Shown here: in pieces, positions 17,079 to 24,694 of the stretch | How positions within the stretch are numbered: the stretch's first letter is position 1 | Layout: each line of letters opens with the position of its first letter | Origin: Streptomyces sporangiiformans | GTDB taxonomy: Bacteria > Actinomycetota > Actinomycetes > Streptomycetales > Streptomycetaceae | Length of the DNA: 47,589 nt | NCBI RefSeq assembly: GCF_005768555.2 | Contig: NZ_VCHX02000180.1 | Coordinates: 160,770-208,358, forward strand | Reading direction: 5' to 3' | Notes under the pieces: model-generated | Told to the model about the DNA's origin: nothing | The model's input: only the letters and a program-made list of their open reading frames with translations | Database searches by the model: none | Position numbers and translations under genes: made by a program

Positions 17079-17936
17079 TCACACACCGAGGCCGGGGAAG
17101 ATCTTGGCCGCGTTGCCGGACAGCACGGCACGCATGGTGTCCCCGGGCAGATCCAGTGCGCGTAGCGCGGCGATATTGCGGGAGGCGCCGGGCACACCCG
17201 GCCAGTCGGTGCCGAAGATCCACCGGGTGGCCAGCCTCGGCAGGTCGAACCGGGCGTAGTACTCGGGCAGTTTCCTCGGAGGCAGTCCCGCGAGGTCCAG
17301 CCACACATTGGGCCTGGCCAGGGCGAGGAACGCCGCGGTGTCGTACCACCATCCCCGCCCGCCGTGGGCGAAGACGAACTGCACGTCGGGGAAGTCCTCC
17401 ACGGCGTCCAGCAGGAGCTGCGGGTCGCCGAACCGGGCGCGGGCGCCGGGGAAGCTGGAGGTGCCGGAGTGCACGACGACCGGGACACCGCGTTCGCCGC
17501 ACAGTGCGTACAGGGGGTACAACTCCTTGTCGGCCGGGTCGAATCCGCCGTGCACGGGGTGCAGTTTGACCGCGACCGCACCCAGGTCCAGCTGGCGCTC
17601 TGCCTCCGTCACCACCGGATGGTGCAGATGCGGGTTGACGTTCGCCACCAGGCGGAAGCGGACCGGGTTGTACGCGACGATCGGCAGCAGGTCCTCGATC
17701 GGCTGAATCCCGGTGGCACGCGGGCTGTACTCGCAGAACAGGAGCGCACGGTCGACGCCCTCGGCCTCCAGCAGGGCGTCCAGCCGCTCGGGCACGGGAT
17801 CGCCCCGCTCGTCGTAGGCATCGCGCCACGGATGGGTGCCGGAGAACGTCTCCGCCCACTCGAACCAGGCAGGCTTGAGCGTGGACAGCCTCGGGACGTG
17901 GACATGGGCGTCGACCACGGTCTCGCCGTCGATCAC
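17079..17936 (-). CDS. Amidohydrolase-superfamily metal-dependent hydrolase (Amidohydro_2)
   Basis: The 285-residue TIM-barrel protein has a complete set of metal-ligand motifs: DAHVHV (H11, H13), VKLHP (K124, H126), VVVHSGT (H156), FAHGG (H191) and FGTDWP (D244). This fits the Amidohydro_2 group, which includes decarboxylases such as ACMS decarboxylase and lactone or amide hydrolases. It starts at a GTG (17936) with GAGGAG upstream. It sits between the ferredoxin and hydroxyacyl-CoA dehydrogenase genes in the box gene group, so it probably acts on an aromatic acid precursor, a dead-end lactone or a ring-opening product. No step of the published box pathway needs this enzyme. The exact reaction cannot be assigned. 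Confidence 0.85.
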   Translation of the reverse strand: MIDGETVVDAHVHVPRLSTLKPAWFEWAETFSGTHPWRDAYDERGDPVPERLDALLEAEGVDRALLFCEYSPRATGIQPIEDLLPIVAYNPVRFRLVANVNPHLHHPVVTEAERQLDLGAVAVKLHPVHGGFDPADKELYPLYALCGERGVPVVVHSGTSSFPGARARFGDPQLLLDAVEDFPDVQFVFAHGGRGWWYDTAAFLALARPNVWLDLAGLPPRKLPEYYARFDLPRLATRWIFGTDWPGVPGASRNIAALRALDLPGDTMRAVLSGNAAKIFPGLGV

Positions 17937-17969
17937 TGCGGCTCCTCAGTGTGCTGTTGTGGCGGCGGG

Positions 17970-18311
17970 TCAGCCGCGCGGGTCGTACGCGGCGACGAGT
18001 GCGGTGTCCGAGCCGACCGGGCCGTGGCCTCCGGCGCCGCCCGGTGTGCCGACCGGCTCGTCGCGGCCCGGCAGCGGCTCGGTGAAGAACCGCTTGTTGT
18101 CGGCGACGAAGTCCTTCAGCTCCGGCGGCACCCGGCGGTCCTGCGAGATCGCCTGGACCGGGCAGACGGGCTCGCAGTTGCCGCAGTCGATGCACTCCAG
18201 CGGGTTGATGTAGAGCTTGCGGTCGCCTTCGTAGATGCAGTCGACGGGGCACTCCTCCATGCAGGAGCGGTCCATGATGTCGATGCAGGGCTCGGCTATG
18301 ACGTAGGGCAT
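17970..18311 (-). CDS. 7Fe ferredoxin (3Fe-4S/4Fe-4S, FdxA-like)
   Basis: The 113-residue ferredoxin has cysteines at 9, 17, 21, 25, 40, 43, 46 and 50, in the spacing of actinobacterial seven-iron ferredoxins (CIDIMDRSCMEECPVDCIYEG and LECIDCGNCEPVCP, quoted in part). The C-terminal 40 residues are a Gly/Pro-rich tail. It is a soluble electron carrier. It is encoded 22 bp downstream of the ferredoxin reductase and in the same gene group as BoxB, so it is the natural electron donor to the BoxB di-iron centre, a role played in Azoarcus by the fused reductase BoxA. That pairing is inferred from gene order. Confidence 0.93.
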   Translation of the reverse strand: MPYVIAEPCIDIMDRSCMEECPVDCIYEGDRKLYINPLECIDCGNCEPVCPVQAISQDRRVPPELKDFVADNKRFFTEPLPGRDEPVGTPGGAGGHGPVGSDTALVAAYDPRG

Positions 18312-18333
18312 GGGCGTTCGGTCCTCTTCGGTG

Positions 18334-19350
18334 CTACGCGGCGGCGGGCGCCGCCGTGGGTACGTCGGTGGAGTGGCCGGGAAAGACCGGCTGCTCGGGG
18401 TCGATGTGGTGCGCTGCGTTGTTGACGGCGGTCGCGGCCTCCCCGAAGCCGACCGCGATCAGCCGGACCTTGCCGGGGTAGTCGTTGATGTCCCCGGCCG
18501 CGTAGATCCCCGGCACGGAGGTCCGCATCGCGGAGTCGACCGGGATGTGCCGCCTGTTCGCGATGTCGATGCCCCAGGCGAGGAGCGGGCCGAGGTTGGC
18601 GGTGAAGCCGAGGGCGGCGATGATCCGCCGGCACGGCAGGCGGTGCGTCCGCCCGTCGCGCCGGGTGATCTCCACGGCATCCATGCCGCGCCCGTCGTCG
18701 GCGACCTTCGTCAGTTCCGCCTCGGTGATGATCTCCACGCCTGCCGCTCGTACGGCGGCCACCGTGGTGGGGTGCGCGCGGAAACTGTCGCGGCGGTGGA
18801 CCAGGGTCACGGAGGCGGCCAACGGGTGCAGGGTGAGGGCCCAGTCGAAGGCGCTGTCACCTCCACCGACGATCACGACGTCCTGGCCCGCGTAGTCGTC
18901 CGGCCGGCGCACGAAGTACGCCAGCCCCGCCCCCTCGTACGCGGCGGCGGCCGGCAGCGGGCGGGGGGTGAAGGTGCCGATGCCGCCGGTGATGAGCACG
19001 GCCCTGGCGCGCACCCGTACGCCCTGTTGGGTAGTCACGGCGAAGCTGCCCTCCGCAGTCCGTTCCAGCGTTTCGGCCCGGTGGCCGAGCAGGTGGTACG
19101 GGTCGTACGGTGCCGCCTGCTCCAGGAGCCGGTCGACGAGTTCGCGGCCCCGTACCGCCGGGAAGCCCGCGATGTCGAAGATCTGCTTCTCCGGGTACAT
19201 GGCGTTGATCTGGCCGCCGGGCTCGGGCAGCGAGTCCATGACGGTGACGGCCAGACCGCGGAAGCCGGCGTAGTAGGCCGCGAACAGGCCCGTCGGGCCG
19301 GCTCCCACGATGAGCAGGTCCGTGTCGTGATCCGCGGGGGGCGGGGGCAT
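18334..19350 (-). CDS. Ferredoxin-NADP reductase (thioredoxin-reductase-like type)
   Basis: The 338-residue flavoprotein has an FAD motif GAGPTG (16-21) and an NADP motif VIVGGGDSAFDWAL. A late AAGDIND FAD motif is also present. The redox-active CxxC of thioredoxin reductases is absent, which places it with the TrxR-like ferredoxin-NADP reductases. It should reduce the adjacent 7Fe ferredoxin with NADPH. A clear AGGAGG ribosome-binding site precedes the ATG at 19350. It appears to be the first gene of a four-gene transcript: reductase, ferredoxin, amidohydrolase, hydroxyacyl-CoA dehydrogenase. The transcript is separated from bclA by a 278-bp region with two hairpins. Confidence 0.92.
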   Translation of the reverse strand: MPPPPADHDTDLLIVGAGPTGLFAAYYAGFRGLAVTVMDSLPEPGGQINAMYPEKQIFDIAGFPAVRGRELVDRLLEQAAPYDPYHLLGHRAETLERTAEGSFAVTTQQGVRVRARAVLITGGIGTFTPRPLPAAAAYEGAGLAYFVRRPDDYAGQDVVIVGGGDSAFDWALTLHPLAASVTLVHRRDSFRAHPTTVAAVRAAGVEIITEAELTKVADDGRGMDAVEITRRDGRTHRLPCRRIIAALGFTANLGPLLAWGIDIANRRHIPVDSAMRTSVPGIYAAGDINDYPGKVRLIAVGFGEAATAVNNAAHHIDPEQPVFPGHSTDVPTAAPAAA

Positions 19351-19488
19351 GTACGTCCTCCTGACGCTGTTGGGTTCGGCTCCTCCCGGGTTTGAGGAGC
19401 GGCGTTTCGCGGCGGAGCTGTATTCCCGTGGGGTGCACGGGGTGCGGGCCGGGTTTGTTCGCCCCCGCCGCCCCTACCCGTCCCATCC

Positions 19489-19531
19489 CCGGGGCGCTGC
19501 CCCGGACCCCCGCTGGGGGCTGCGCCCCCAG
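19489..19531. repeat. Paired GC hairpins, Streptomyces-type intergenic element
   Basis: Two adjacent perfect hairpins occur: CCGGGGC-GCT-GCCCCGG at 19489-19505 and CTGGGGGC-TGC-GCCCCCAG at 19513-19531. I recall similar sequence being common between Streptomyces genes. Here it follows bclA (minus strand) and may terminate it, while the rest of 19351-19628 must carry the promoter for the reductase gene. Confidence 0.7.
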
Positions 19532-19628
19532 ACCCCCGCTTCGGCCTGAACGGCCTCGTCCTCGAACGCCGGACGGGCTGTTGGTGCGGAGGTTCGCCTT
19601 GGGGCGGCAGGGGCGAAAAACCTGCGGC

Positions 19629-21221
19629 TCAGCCCGACGGGGTCTCTGCCCAGGAGCCGTCGCGCACCATCGCGCGCAGCACATTGCGGCGGATCTTGCC
19701 GGTCGGCGTCCGCGGCAGCTCGGGCAGTCCGATCACTCCGCGCGGCCGTTTGAAGGCCGCCAAGCCCTCCCGGCACCAGGCCACCAGCGCCTCAGGATCA
19801 ACCTCGGCCCCGGGCTTCGCCACCACGCACGCGACCGGCTTGTCCAGCCCGTCCGCGTCGGGCGCGCCGACCACGGCGACCTCGGCCACGTCCGGATGGG
19901 CGAGGAGACGCTCCTCCACCTCGGCGGGCGAGACCCAGATGCCGCCGGCCTTGAGCAGGTCGTTGGTGCGGCCCATACAGGTGTAGGTGCCGTCGGCGTT
20001 GCGTATGTAGGTGTCGCCGGTCCGTACCCAGTCGCCGAGGAAGACCTGGCGGGTGGTCGCGGCCCGGCACCAGTAGCCGATGGCGGCCGACTCACCGCGG
20101 ACGTAGAGCTCGCCGGGTGTGCCCTCGCCCTCCACCACGCGGCCCTCGACGTCACGCAGCTCCACCGCGTACCCGGGGACGGGTTCACCGGAGGAGCCCG
20201 GGTGGACCCGGCCCGGCCGGTTGGAGATGAAGATGTGCAGCATCTCGGTGGACCCGATGCCGTCGAGCACCTCCACGCCGAACCGCTTCAGCATCCCGTC
20301 GTACATCCGCGCGGGCAGTGCCTCTCCGGCCGAGACGCCCAGCCGCACCGTGCCGAAGGCGTCGTCCGGGATGTCGGCGCTCGCGAGCAGGGGCGCGTAG
20401 AAGCTGGGCGTGCCGAACAGGACCGTGGCCCGGTCGGTGGCCGCCCGTTTCACGAAGAGCGCGGGCGACGGTCTGGAGGGTTCCAGGAGTGCCGTCCCGC
20501 CCGCCGCCAGCGGGAAGAACAGGGAGTTGCCGATGCCGTACGCGAAGAAGAGCTTCGCGACCGACAGGCAGCGGTCCTCGGGCCCGATGCCCAGCACCCG
20601 CTGCCCGTAGTTCTCGGCGACCACCTTGATGTCGATGTGCCGGTGCATGGCCGCCTTGGGCATGCCCGTGGTGCCCGAGGTGTACAGCCACAGGGCGGGC
20701 GAGTCCGGCCAGGTCGGATACGGCCCGTCGTCCGTGCCGGCGCCGGCGTCCCACAGCCGATCCCAGGTGTGGCCCTCGACGTGCCCCGGGAGTCCCGTGC
20801 CGTGGTCCCCGGTCAGAACGGCGTGCTCGACCTCCGGTGCCTGCTGGAGCGCCGACCGGATGACCGGGGCGAACTCGGCGGAGCCCAGCACCACCCGGCA
20901 GCGCGAGTCGGCCACCAGCTTGCCCAGCTCGGGAGCGGTGAGCATGGTCGAGGCGGGGACGGCCACGGCGCCGATGTGGAAGGCGGCGAGGATGCCGGTG
21001 AAAAGCTCGATGTCGTCCACCATGCACAGCAGGACGCGTTCCTCCGGCCTGACGCCGAGGGCACGCAGCCCGGCAGCCACGGCGCGGACCTCCGCGGACA
21101 GTTGCTCGTAGGTCAGCGTCCGACCGGGAGTGACGACGGCCGTGCGGGCGCCGTTGCCCTCCCGCAGGTGCCGGTCGACCAGGTAGTCCGCCGTGTTGAA
21201 CACCTCAGTCATGTGGCTCAC
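19629..21221 (-). CDS. bclA: Benzoate-CoA ligase
   Basis: The 530-residue acyl-adenylate-forming enzyme has the AMP-binding loop YTSGTTGMPK (180-189), the GIGSTEMLHIF motif characteristic of benzoate-CoA ligases, and the C-terminal catalytic Lys (K509) in PTGKIRRN. It activates benzoate to benzoyl-CoA with ATP and CoA, the entry step of the box pathway. It lies 6 bp downstream of boxB on the same strand and is followed by the paired hairpins, so it is probably the last gene of a boxC-boxB-bclA transcript. A second in-frame ATG at 21212 could be the true start. Ligases for 2-aminobenzoate or 4-hydroxybenzoate are related, but the box context favours benzoate. Confidence 0.92.
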   Translation of the reverse strand: MSHMTEVFNTADYLVDRHLREGNGARTAVVTPGRTLTYEQLSAEVRAVAAGLRALGVRPEERVLLCMVDDIELFTGILAAFHIGAVAVPASTMLTAPELGKLVADSRCRVVLGSAEFAPVIRSALQQAPEVEHAVLTGDHGTGLPGHVEGHTWDRLWDAGAGTDDGPYPTWPDSPALWLYTSGTTGMPKAAMHRHIDIKVVAENYGQRVLGIGPEDRCLSVAKLFFAYGIGNSLFFPLAAGGTALLEPSRPSPALFVKRAATDRATVLFGTPSFYAPLLASADIPDDAFGTVRLGVSAGEALPARMYDGMLKRFGVEVLDGIGSTEMLHIFISNRPGRVHPGSSGEPVPGYAVELRDVEGRVVEGEGTPGELYVRGESAAIGYWCRAATTRQVFLGDWVRTGDTYIRNADGTYTCMGRTNDLLKAGGIWVSPAEVEERLLAHPDVAEVAVVGAPDADGLDKPVACVVAKPGAEVDPEALVAWCREGLAAFKRPRGVIGLPELPRTPTGKIRRNVLRAMVRDGSWAETPSG

Positions 21222-21227
21222 GCACCC

Positions 21228-22649
21228 TTACACCAGGCGGACGTACTCGTAGTCGAACGGTTTGCCGTTGATGCCGTTGACCGGTGGCGCGACCCATTGG
21301 GCGATCTTGCCGCGCTCGTACACCGGCTGCATCAGCGACCGGACGAACGCCAGATCCTCCGTGGTGGGCAGCCAGTGGTGACGGCCGGCCTCCCAGGTCT
21401 GCTCGTCGACGATCGTGCCGTCGGGGGTGATGTGGTGGCCGGAGGCGAAGCCGACGTTCCGGTTGAAGCCAGGGTGGGGCAGCCTCAGCCGAAAGTCGAT
21501 CCCGTGGTCCTCCAGGATCCGGTTCCAGCGGGTGACGCCGTTCTTGCAGTCGGAAATGTACTCGTCGCGCAGGTCCAGGTTGAGGGCGAGCAGCGTGGGG
21601 ACCTCCTCCTGGGACCAGGTGCCGTCGCCCTCCGGCTTGTCCATGAAGACGCTGTCGTCGGTGAGCCGGTGGTCGTCCTTGCGGCGCTCCTCCTGCCAGC
21701 GGCCCTTGAGCCCGGCGGTGTAGTAGTTGGCCGCGTTTGTGGAGGTCTCGCTGCCGAAGAGGTCCAGGGAGACCGTGTAGTGGAAGTTGATGTACTTCTG
21801 GATGATGTCGAGCGGGATGCCACCGCAGGCGGCGATGTCCAGGGTGTCGTGCTCGCGGATCAGCTGGGCGCTGCGGGTCACCACGCGGTCGACGCCGGTG
21901 GTGCCGACCATCATGTGGTGCGCCTCCTCCTTCAGCATGAACGAGCAGGTCCGTGACAGCGGGTCGAAGGCGCTCTCCTTCAGCGAGCCGAGCTGGTATT
22001 TGCCGTCCCGGTCGGTGAAGTACGTGAACATGTAGAACGCCAGCCAGTCGGCGGTCTCCTCGTTGAAGGCGCCCAGGATGCGCGGTGAGTCGGGGCTGCC
22101 GGAGTTGCGGTAGAGCAGCGCCTCGGCCTCCTCGCGGCCCTCCCGTCCGAAGTAGGCGTGCAGTAGGTACACCATCGCCCACAGGTGCCGGCCCTCCTCC
22201 ACGTTGACCTGGAAGAGGTTGCGCAGGTCGTACAGGCTCGGTGCGCTCAGCCCCAGCAGGCGCTGCTGCTCGACGGAGGCCGGCTCGGTGTCGCCCTGGA
22301 CGACGATCAGCCGCTGCAGATCGGCGCGGTACTCGCCGGGCACCTGCTGCCAGACCGGCTGACCCTTGTGCTCGCCGAAGGCGACACGGCGGTCGGGCGT
22401 GGGCTCGGCCAGGAAGATGCCCCACCGGTAGTCGGGCACGTTGACGTGGTCGAAGTGGGCCCAGCCGTCGCGCCCGACCGACACGGCGGTGCGCAGGTAG
22501 ACGCCCTGGTTCTCCAGTTCCGGGCCCATCTCGCCCCACCAGTTGAGGAACTTGGGCTGCCAGCCCTCCAGCGCCCGCTGCAGTCGGCGGTCGTCGGCGA
22601 GTGCGACATTGTTGGGGATCTTGGAGTCGTAGTCGATGTTCGTGGGCAT
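21228..22649 (-). CDS. boxB: Benzoyl-CoA 2,3-epoxidase, oxygenase subunit BoxB
   Basis: The 473-residue protein matches BoxB, a class of di-iron oxygenase that converts benzoyl-CoA and O2 to 2,3-epoxybenzoyl-CoA. The iron ligands reported for the Azoarcus evansii enzyme (as I recall, E120, E150, H153, D211, E240, H243) line up with a constant +2 offset: E122, E152 and H155 in NVEEGRHLW, D213 in YFTDRDG, and E242 and H245 in LKEEAHHMM. Length is the same as the model enzyme. It follows boxC by 4 bp and precedes bclA by 6 bp. The enzyme needs two electrons per cycle; the nearby ferredoxin and reductase genes can supply them, since no fused BoxA gene is present. Confidence 0.96.
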   Translation of the reverse strand: MPTNIDYDSKIPNNVALADDRRLQRALEGWQPKFLNWWGEMGPELENQGVYLRTAVSVGRDGWAHFDHVNVPDYRWGIFLAEPTPDRRVAFGEHKGQPVWQQVPGEYRADLQRLIVVQGDTEPASVEQQRLLGLSAPSLYDLRNLFQVNVEEGRHLWAMVYLLHAYFGREGREEAEALLYRNSGSPDSPRILGAFNEETADWLAFYMFTYFTDRDGKYQLGSLKESAFDPLSRTCSFMLKEEAHHMMVGTTGVDRVVTRSAQLIREHDTLDIAACGGIPLDIIQKYINFHYTVSLDLFGSETSTNAANYYTAGLKGRWQEERRKDDHRLTDDSVFMDKPEGDGTWSQEEVPTLLALNLDLRDEYISDCKNGVTRWNRILEDHGIDFRLRLPHPGFNRNVGFASGHHITPDGTIVDEQTWEAGRHHWLPTTEDLAFVRSLMQPVYERGKIAQWVAPPVNGINGKPFDYEYVRLV

Positions 22650-22653
22650 CGGT

Positions 22654-24318
22654 TCACACTCGCTTCCGGTCGTAGACCGCCTTCTGACCGGTGCCGTAGC
22701 GGCGCAGCGCGCCCTCCGGGCCGGCGGCGTTGGGGCGTATGAAGATCCAGTTCTGCCAGGCGGTGAGCCGGCCGAAGATCTTGGTCTCGAGGGTCTCCGG
22801 GCCGACGAACCGGTGGTTGGCCTCCATGCCGGTCAGTGCGTCCGGGCTCAGCGCCGCCCTGCCCTCCAGGACGATGCGGATCTCGTCCTCCCAGTCGATG
22901 TCGTCGGGTGCGTCGGTGACGAGTCCGAGTTCGCGGGCCTGGGCGGGGCTCAGGGGCTGCCCGGCCTCGCGGCGCAGCCAGTCGAGGTGGTCGTCCTCCT
23001 GATAGAAGCGGGACTGGAGGCGGGACAGGCCGTTGCCCATGGGGAAGGTGCCGAAGTTCGCCTCGGAGAGGGTGAGGACCGCCCGGTCGTCGCTGTCCGG
23101 GTCCTCGATCGGCGGGCCGTCCAGCATGTACTGCAGATCGCAGGCCAGGGCCAGCTCCAGCAGCAGCCCGGCGAAGCAGCTGCCCGGCTCGATCAGCGCG
23201 ATGAGACTGCGGCTGGTGACATCGAGCCGCTTCAGGGTGCGCTTGTAGTAGTGCACGATTTCGTTGCCGAGCCAGTCGCCATCGGCGGCGGCGCCCAGCA
23301 CGGCCCGCTCATGGGCCAGTACGAGATCGGGGTCGCCCTCCGTGCGCAGCACCCAGGTGCCCAGCTCGGTCTCGTTGGTCCGCAGCCGCAGGATCAGGTC
23401 GTCGAGCTCGCGGGTGAGGGCCAGCAACCATCCCTCGGCGCCCTGGGTGTGGATCGCGGCGGCGTCGGCGGGGGCGGGCTCCGAGGGTCCCTGTACGGTG
23501 ACGCGGACCAGGCCGAGCGAGCGGTCGAGCTCGGCGCGCACGTACCGGTAGGCGATGCCGTCGTCGGTGACCTCGCGCTCCAGCGGGGTCAGTTCGATGC
23601 CCTGGGCGTCCGTCGGGCGGGTGCTGTGCCCGGCCGCCTCAAGGGCGCGCTGTTCGACGATCGTACGGAAGTCCCGGCGCGGGACGACCTCGTCGACCAG
23701 CCGCCAGTCCACCGCCGTCTTGCCGCGTACGCCGTCGCTGCGGGTGGCGAAGAGGTCGGCCAGGTCCTTGCGTACGCGGCGCTTGTCGGTGACCCGGGTC
23801 AGGCCGCCGGTGCCCGGCAGTACGCCCAGCAGCGGGACCTCGGGAAGCGCCACCGCCGAGGAGTTGTCGTCGATCAGCAGGATCCGGTCGCAGGCCAGCG
23901 CCAGCTCGTAACCGCCGCCCGCACAGGAGCCGTTGACGGCGGCGATGAAGGTGAGCCCCGAGTGCTCCGAGGCGTCCTCCATGCCGTTGCGTGTCTCGTT
24001 GGTGAACTTGCAGAAGTTCACCTTCCACTCGTGCGGCGAGGCCGCGAGCATCCGGATGTTCGCGCCCGCGCAGAAGACCTTCTCCTTGGCGCTGGTCACC
24101 ACCACCGACCGCACCTCGGGATGCTCGAACCGCAGCCGCTGCAGCGCGTCGTACAGCTCGATGTCCACGCCGAGGTCGTAGGAGTTGAGCTTCAGCTCGT
24201 AGCCGGGGACCAGGCCGCCCTGTTCGTCGACGTCCAACTCCAGCCACGCGACCGGCCCGTCCGTACGGAGCTTCCAGTGCCGGTACGCGTCCGGACTTCG
24301 GTCGAAGGAAACCACCAT
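22654..24318 (-). CDS. boxC: 2,3-epoxybenzoyl-CoA dihydrolase (benzoyl-CoA-dihydrodiol lyase) BoxC
   Basis: The 554-residue protein has two crotonase-like halves, as in BoxC. The first half shows VFCAGANIRML (81-91) and AAVNGSCAGGGYELALACD (126-144), which form the oxyanion-hole region; the second has LIEPGSCFAGLLLELALACD. BoxC hydrolyses 2,3-epoxybenzoyl-CoA with two waters, opening the ring to 3,4-dehydroadipyl-CoA semialdehyde and releasing formate. The ATG at 24318 follows GCGAGGAGG. It is the first gene of the boxC-boxB-bclA transcript, with a promoter and two palindromes about 50-80 bp upstream. Length agrees with known BoxC proteins, and no key segment seems missing. Confidence 0.95.
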   Translation of the reverse strand: MVVSFDRSPDAYRHWKLRTDGPVAWLELDVDEQGGLVPGYELKLNSYDLGVDIELYDALQRLRFEHPEVRSVVVTSAKEKVFCAGANIRMLAASPHEWKVNFCKFTNETRNGMEDASEHSGLTFIAAVNGSCAGGGYELALACDRILLIDDNSSAVALPEVPLLGVLPGTGGLTRVTDKRRVRKDLADLFATRSDGVRGKTAVDWRLVDEVVPRRDFRTIVEQRALEAAGHSTRPTDAQGIELTPLEREVTDDGIAYRYVRAELDRSLGLVRVTVQGPSEPAPADAAAIHTQGAEGWLLALTRELDDLILRLRTNETELGTWVLRTEGDPDLVLAHERAVLGAAADGDWLGNEIVHYYKRTLKRLDVTSRSLIALIEPGSCFAGLLLELALACDLQYMLDGPPIEDPDSDDRAVLTLSEANFGTFPMGNGLSRLQSRFYQEDDHLDWLRREAGQPLSPAQARELGLVTDAPDDIDWEDEIRIVLEGRAALSPDALTGMEANHRFVGPETLETKIFGRLTAWQNWIFIRPNAAGPEGALRRYGTGQKAVYDRKRV

Positions 24319-24360
24319 GACGAGCGCCTCCTCGCGCTAGCGCAGGTACCGATAGACGAA

Positions 24361-24406
24361 TCTTCTACAGAAGACACGCAGCGCGTCAAGGTTCTGTAGA
24401 ACTATA
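24361..24406 (-). promoter_or_regulatory. boxC promoter with two complementary palindromes
   Basis: Two inverted repeats lie upstream of boxC: TCTTCTACAGAAGA (24361-24374) and GTTCTGTAGAAC (24391-24402). Their cores, TTCTACAGAA and TTCTGTAGAA, are reverse complements of each other, and their centres are 29 bp apart. A TATAGT -10 hexamer on the minus strand (24401-24406) overlaps the second palindrome. A dimeric repressor binding here would block boxC transcription. The PaaX-type regulator is the nearest candidate. The rest of the 376-bp gap 24319-24694 holds a terminator and two copies of CCGTGCGTCCGCGC (24658-24687), but no gene. Confidence 0.6.
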
Positions 24407-24612
24407 GCGAGAGGTGGGCCGCCGTATGTCGCGGGCAAGGTAAGTCGGCAGCATCGTCCGTGCTGCCGCTGCCCGCGCAACGGGGTACGGCAGGTGCGCG
24501 GCGCAGGGGGCGGGTGAGGTTCCGGTTCGGGCCCTGCAGGCCGCGGAGAGGATGCCGTCGTAGGCCGTCTTCGTGACGGCGTCGGGCGACGTCGGGCGGC
24601 GTGAGGGCGCGC

Positions 24613-24650
24613 GGACGGTGGCCAGGGCGGGCGGGCCCTGGCCACGGTCC
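24613..24650 (-). terminator. Terminator of the ABC importer operon
   Basis: An 11-bp stem (GTGGCCAGGGC, 24618-24628, with 24635-24645) encloses a 6-base loop, and is extended by four more pairs (GGAC/GTCC) after one mismatch. It lies 45 bp beyond the stop of the last importer gene, in the right direction. Confidence 0.75.
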
Positions 24651-24694
24651 GTGCCCCCCGTGCGTCCGCGCCTCCGTGCGTCCGCGCGCCCGGG

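Noticed and set aside
19351..19628. Small gene in the gap between the reductase and bclA
   Set aside because: Frames here run through two perfect GC hairpins typical of a repeated intergenic element and lack ribosome-binding sites.
22636..24399. 587-codon plus-strand frame opposite boxC
   Set aside because: boxC is unmistakable on the other strand; the frame is a composition shadow.
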